Assembly: GCA_900554215.1 (NCBI GenBank)
Contig: USGG01000071.1
Span: 1 to 7,579, forward strand
Reading direction: 5' to 3'
Length of the DNA: 7,579 bases
Origin: an uncultured Megasphaera sp.
GTDB lineage: Bacteria > Bacillota > Negativicutes > Veillonellales > Megasphaeraceae
Shown here: piece after piece, positions 5,796 through 7,579 of the stretch
Position numbering within the stretch: the first letter of the stretch is position 1
Layout: the number at the start of each line of letters is the position of its first letter
Position numbers and translations under genes: made by a program
The notes under the pieces: model-generated
Databases searched by the model: none
Told to the model about the DNA's origin: nothing
The model's input: the letters and a program-made list of their open reading frames with translations, nothing else

Positions 5796-6823
5796 TAGAT
5801 GTGCAGTGTTATAAACGGCTCGGCCGGTTTTGTCTGGACGTGGAATTTCAGGCTCGCGGCGTACTGGGCCTGCTGGGGCCGTCGGGAAGCGGCAAGAGCA
5901 AGACCTTGCAGTGCATCGCCGGCATTGAGCGTCCTGAACGGGGGCGTATCGCCGTCGGGAACCGCGTCTTTTTCGACGGGGCGAAGGGCGTGAATCTGCC
6001 GGTGCAGGAGCGGCGCGTCGGCTATTTGTTTCAGCATTACGCCTTATTCCCCAATATGACGGCGGCCGAAAATATCGCCTGCGGCGTCCGGCAGCACGTT
6101 GGCCGGGGCGAACAGCGGGCTATTGTCGCGGCGGTGATGGAACGGCTCGGCTTGACAGGATTGGAACACCATAAGCCGTCCCAGCTGTCGGGAGGCCAGC
6201 AGCAGCGCGTGGCCCTGGCCCGCATATTGGTCAACGAGCCGGATATCCTGCTGCTGGACGAGCCCTTCAGCGCCTTGGATGCCGGCTTGAAGGAACAGGT
6301 CATGGCAGAGCTGACCGACGTGCTGCGCCAATTCGACAAGGACGTCGTCGTCGTGACCCACAGCTATGAAGAAGCGTACCGTCTGTGCCGTACCATCGCC
6401 GTTCTCAGCGACGGGCGCATCGACGTCATCGGCGAGCGGGACGCCGTATTCGCTCAGCCTCAGTCGAAAACGGCGGCGTCCCTCATGGGCTGCCGCAATA
6501 TTGCGCCGGCCTGGAAAACGGGGCGGAGGACTGTCTTCGTGCCGTCGTGGAACTGCGAATTTACGACGGCCTGCGACGTGAAGGACGAATTATGCGCCGT
6601 CGGCATCCGGGAGCGTTCGTTCAGCTCAGCCGTGCCCGTCAATTCGCGGGCCGTTTCGATTGCAGAAGAGACGAAGCTGCCCTTTGGAACGTTGGTCGCC
6701 TTCCGTTACGACGGGCAGAGGCCCGACGCGCCGCCCCTTGTCTGGCTGGCTGAACGGGACGAAGAATGGAATGCAGATGCATTAGGCGTGCGGCCTGAGG
6801 ATATATTGCTGTTATACCGATGA
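5792..6823 (+). CDS. modC: Molybdate ABC transporter ATP-binding protein ModC
   Basis: This cytoplasmic ATPase drives molybdate import. With the GTG start at 5792 it has 343 residues, near the usual ModC length of about 350. ABC motifs are complete: Walker A GPSGSGKS (29-36, followed by Lys-Thr), Q-loop at Gln81 (YLFQHYALFP), signature LSGGQQQR (132-139), Walker B ILLLDE (152-157), SALD D-loop (160-163) and H-loop His190 (VVVTHSYEEAYRL). The part after about 230 (LMGCRNIAP through GIRERSFSS to GVRPEDILLLYR) matches the accessory region where ModC carries a TOBE-type domain. It is weakly conserved, so whether it binds molybdate for feedback is open. The GTGA overlap with modB implies coupled translation and balanced subunit output. 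xdhC begins 25 bases after the stop. Confidence 0.95.
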   Translation: MIDVQCYKRLGRFCLDVEFQARGVLGLLGPSGSGKSKTLQCIAGIERPERGRIAVGNRVFFDGAKGVNLPVQERRVGYLFQHYALFPNMTAAENIACGVRQHVGRGEQRAIVAAVMERLGLTGLEHHKPSQLSGGQQQRVALARILVNEPDILLLDEPFSALDAGLKEQVMAELTDVLRQFDKDVVVVTHSYEEAYRLCRTIAVLSDGRIDVIGERDAVFAQPQSKTAASLMGCRNIAPAWKTGRRTVFVPSWNCEFTTACDVKDELCAVGIRERSFSSAVPVNSRAVSIAEETKLPFGTLVAFRYDGQRPDAPPLVWLAERDEEWNADALGVRPEDILLLYR

Positions 6824-6848
6824 GGAATATACGGAAAGGATAGGATAT

Positions 6849-7579
6849 ATGGACGACGTATTTCTGAGACTGGAAGAGGAACTCTGCGCCGGCCGGCCGG
6901 CGGCGCTGCTGACGGTGGTGGAAAGCCACGGCGCGACGCCCCGCGGCGCCGGCAGCCGCCAGCTCGTATTGGCTTCCGGCGATACAGTGGGGACGATTGG
7001 CGGCGGCATCGGCGAGTATAAGGCCTGCGAAGCGGCGAGACGGGCCTTGCAGGACGGCGCATCAACGCTGCTGGCATATGATTTGAGTCCCGGTGCGGCG
7101 GCGGACATTGGGGCTGTGTGCGGCGGTACGTTTACCGTCTTTTGCCAGTACATCGGGCCCGATGCGGCGGCCTGTATCAGAGCTATCGCCGAATATGGCC
7201 GAAACCGCAGGCCCTATTTGCTCCTGTGCGATATGACGGAGCCGGCGCGATGGGCCATGGCAGTCGCCGGGCCGGAGACGGTATGCTGCGGCGATGAACA
7301 GCATGGAGCGGATTTGCAGCGGTTTTTACAGAAAAGTGGGAATGCATCGACCTATAAGCCACAGTTACTATCCTATAGTGGGAAATTGCTGTATGCCGAG
7401 TCCTTTTTTCCAGCCAGCCGGGCCTTTATCTTCGGCGGCGGCCACGTAGCCTGCGCCTTGGTTCCCCTATTAGCCCGCGTCGGCTTTTCCTGCGTCGTCG
7501 TAGACGACCGGGAAGACTTTGCCAATGCCGAACGGTTTCCCGACGCCGAGGCCGTCGTCGTCGCTGACTTGGAGCATCT
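6849..7579 (+). CDS. xdhC: XdhC/CoxI-family Moco maturation factor (cut by window edge)
   Basis: The reading frame is open from ATG 6849 to the right edge (243 complete codons plus 2 bases), so the 3' end is missing. XdhC proteins bind Moco, promote its sulfuration and insert it into xanthine dehydrogenase-type molybdenum hydroxylases. The N-terminal XdhC domain shows LLTVVESHGATPRGAGSRQLV (20-40), GDTVGTIGGGIGEYKACEAA (44-63) and the CGG motif (91-93). The C-terminal Rossmann domain starts with FIFGGGHVACALVPLLARVGF (193-213) and VVVDDREDFANAERFP (216-231). The linker, about 150-190, is poorly conserved and less GC-rich. GGAAAGGA at 6833-6840 is the ribosome binding site. Its position at the operon end implies a hydroxylase as client, probably just downstream. 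Related selenium-dependent hydroxylase accessory proteins share the fold and cannot be excluded. Confidence 0.92.
   Translation, partial: MDDVFLRLEEELCAGRPAALLTVVESHGATPRGAGSRQLVLASGDTVGTIGGGIGEYKACEAARRALQDGASTLLAYDLSPGAAADIGAVCGGTFTVFCQYIGPDAAACIRAIAEYGRNRRPYLLLCDMTEPARWAMAVAGPETVCCGDEQHGADLQRFLQKSGNASTYKPQLLSYSGKLLYAESFFPASRAFIFGGGHVACALVPLLARVGFSCVVVDDREDFANAERFPDAEAVVVADLEH

Noticed and set aside
7549..7563. GTC trinucleotide repeat near the right edge
   Set aside because: It is a run of Val codons (VVV) in the Rossmann domain, and similar GTC/GAC runs recur through the genes as codon bias.

Overview
This window is one strand-consistent gene cluster (all genes on +) for making molybdenum cofactor (Moco), importing molybdate and delivering cofactor to an enzyme. 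The organism looks like a GC-rich anaerobic member of the Firmicutes (Bacillota). The arguments are the gene order, the clostridial-type MoeA-like protein with a Cys-rich tail, the MOSC-MogA fusion and the stand-alone ModE-type regulator. A Negativicutes genus such as Megasphaera is a guess from overall flavour only and was not tested.

Layout. Positions 45-335 carry a small protein made of two near-identical four-cysteine modules; its frame is open to the left edge. It is closed by a strong rho-independent terminator (350-384). The short AT-rich gap that follows (about 336-446) holds a promoter candidate whose -35 box lies in the terminator hairpin, a perfect palindrome over the -10 box, and an imperfect inverted repeat spaced like a ModE operator. 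From 447 onward a tightly packed operon runs off the right edge: modE-like regulator (447-773), moeA-like molybdopterin-binding protein (853-1872), moaC (1881-2372), moaA (2369-3334), MOSC-mogA fusion (3336-4256), modA (4287-5120), modB (5124-5795), modC (5792-6823) and xdhC (6849 to the edge, incomplete). Stop/start overlaps (ATGA at 2369, GTGA at 5792) and gaps under about 30 bases indicate one transcript with translational coupling. No terminator or internal promoter is visible after 447.

How it works together. ModABC imports molybdate. MoaA and MoaC make cyclic pyranopterin monophosphate from GTP. The MogA half of the fusion would adenylylate molybdopterin and the MoeA-like protein would insert molybdenum. 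XdhC would sulfurate or deliver Moco to a molybdenum hydroxylase (xanthine dehydrogenase or CO dehydrogenase type) that is probably encoded nearby. The molybdopterin synthase genes (moaD, moaE), moeB and mobA are not in the window.

Most notable point. The regulator appears frameshifted. The HTH and wing are intact, but its C-terminal helix lies in another frame (about 753-856). That frame's stop overlaps the moeA start as ATGA, matching the coupling used elsewhere in the operon. A single missing T in the T-run at 748-751 would explain it. I see no mobile element, CRISPR array, tRNA or rRNA.
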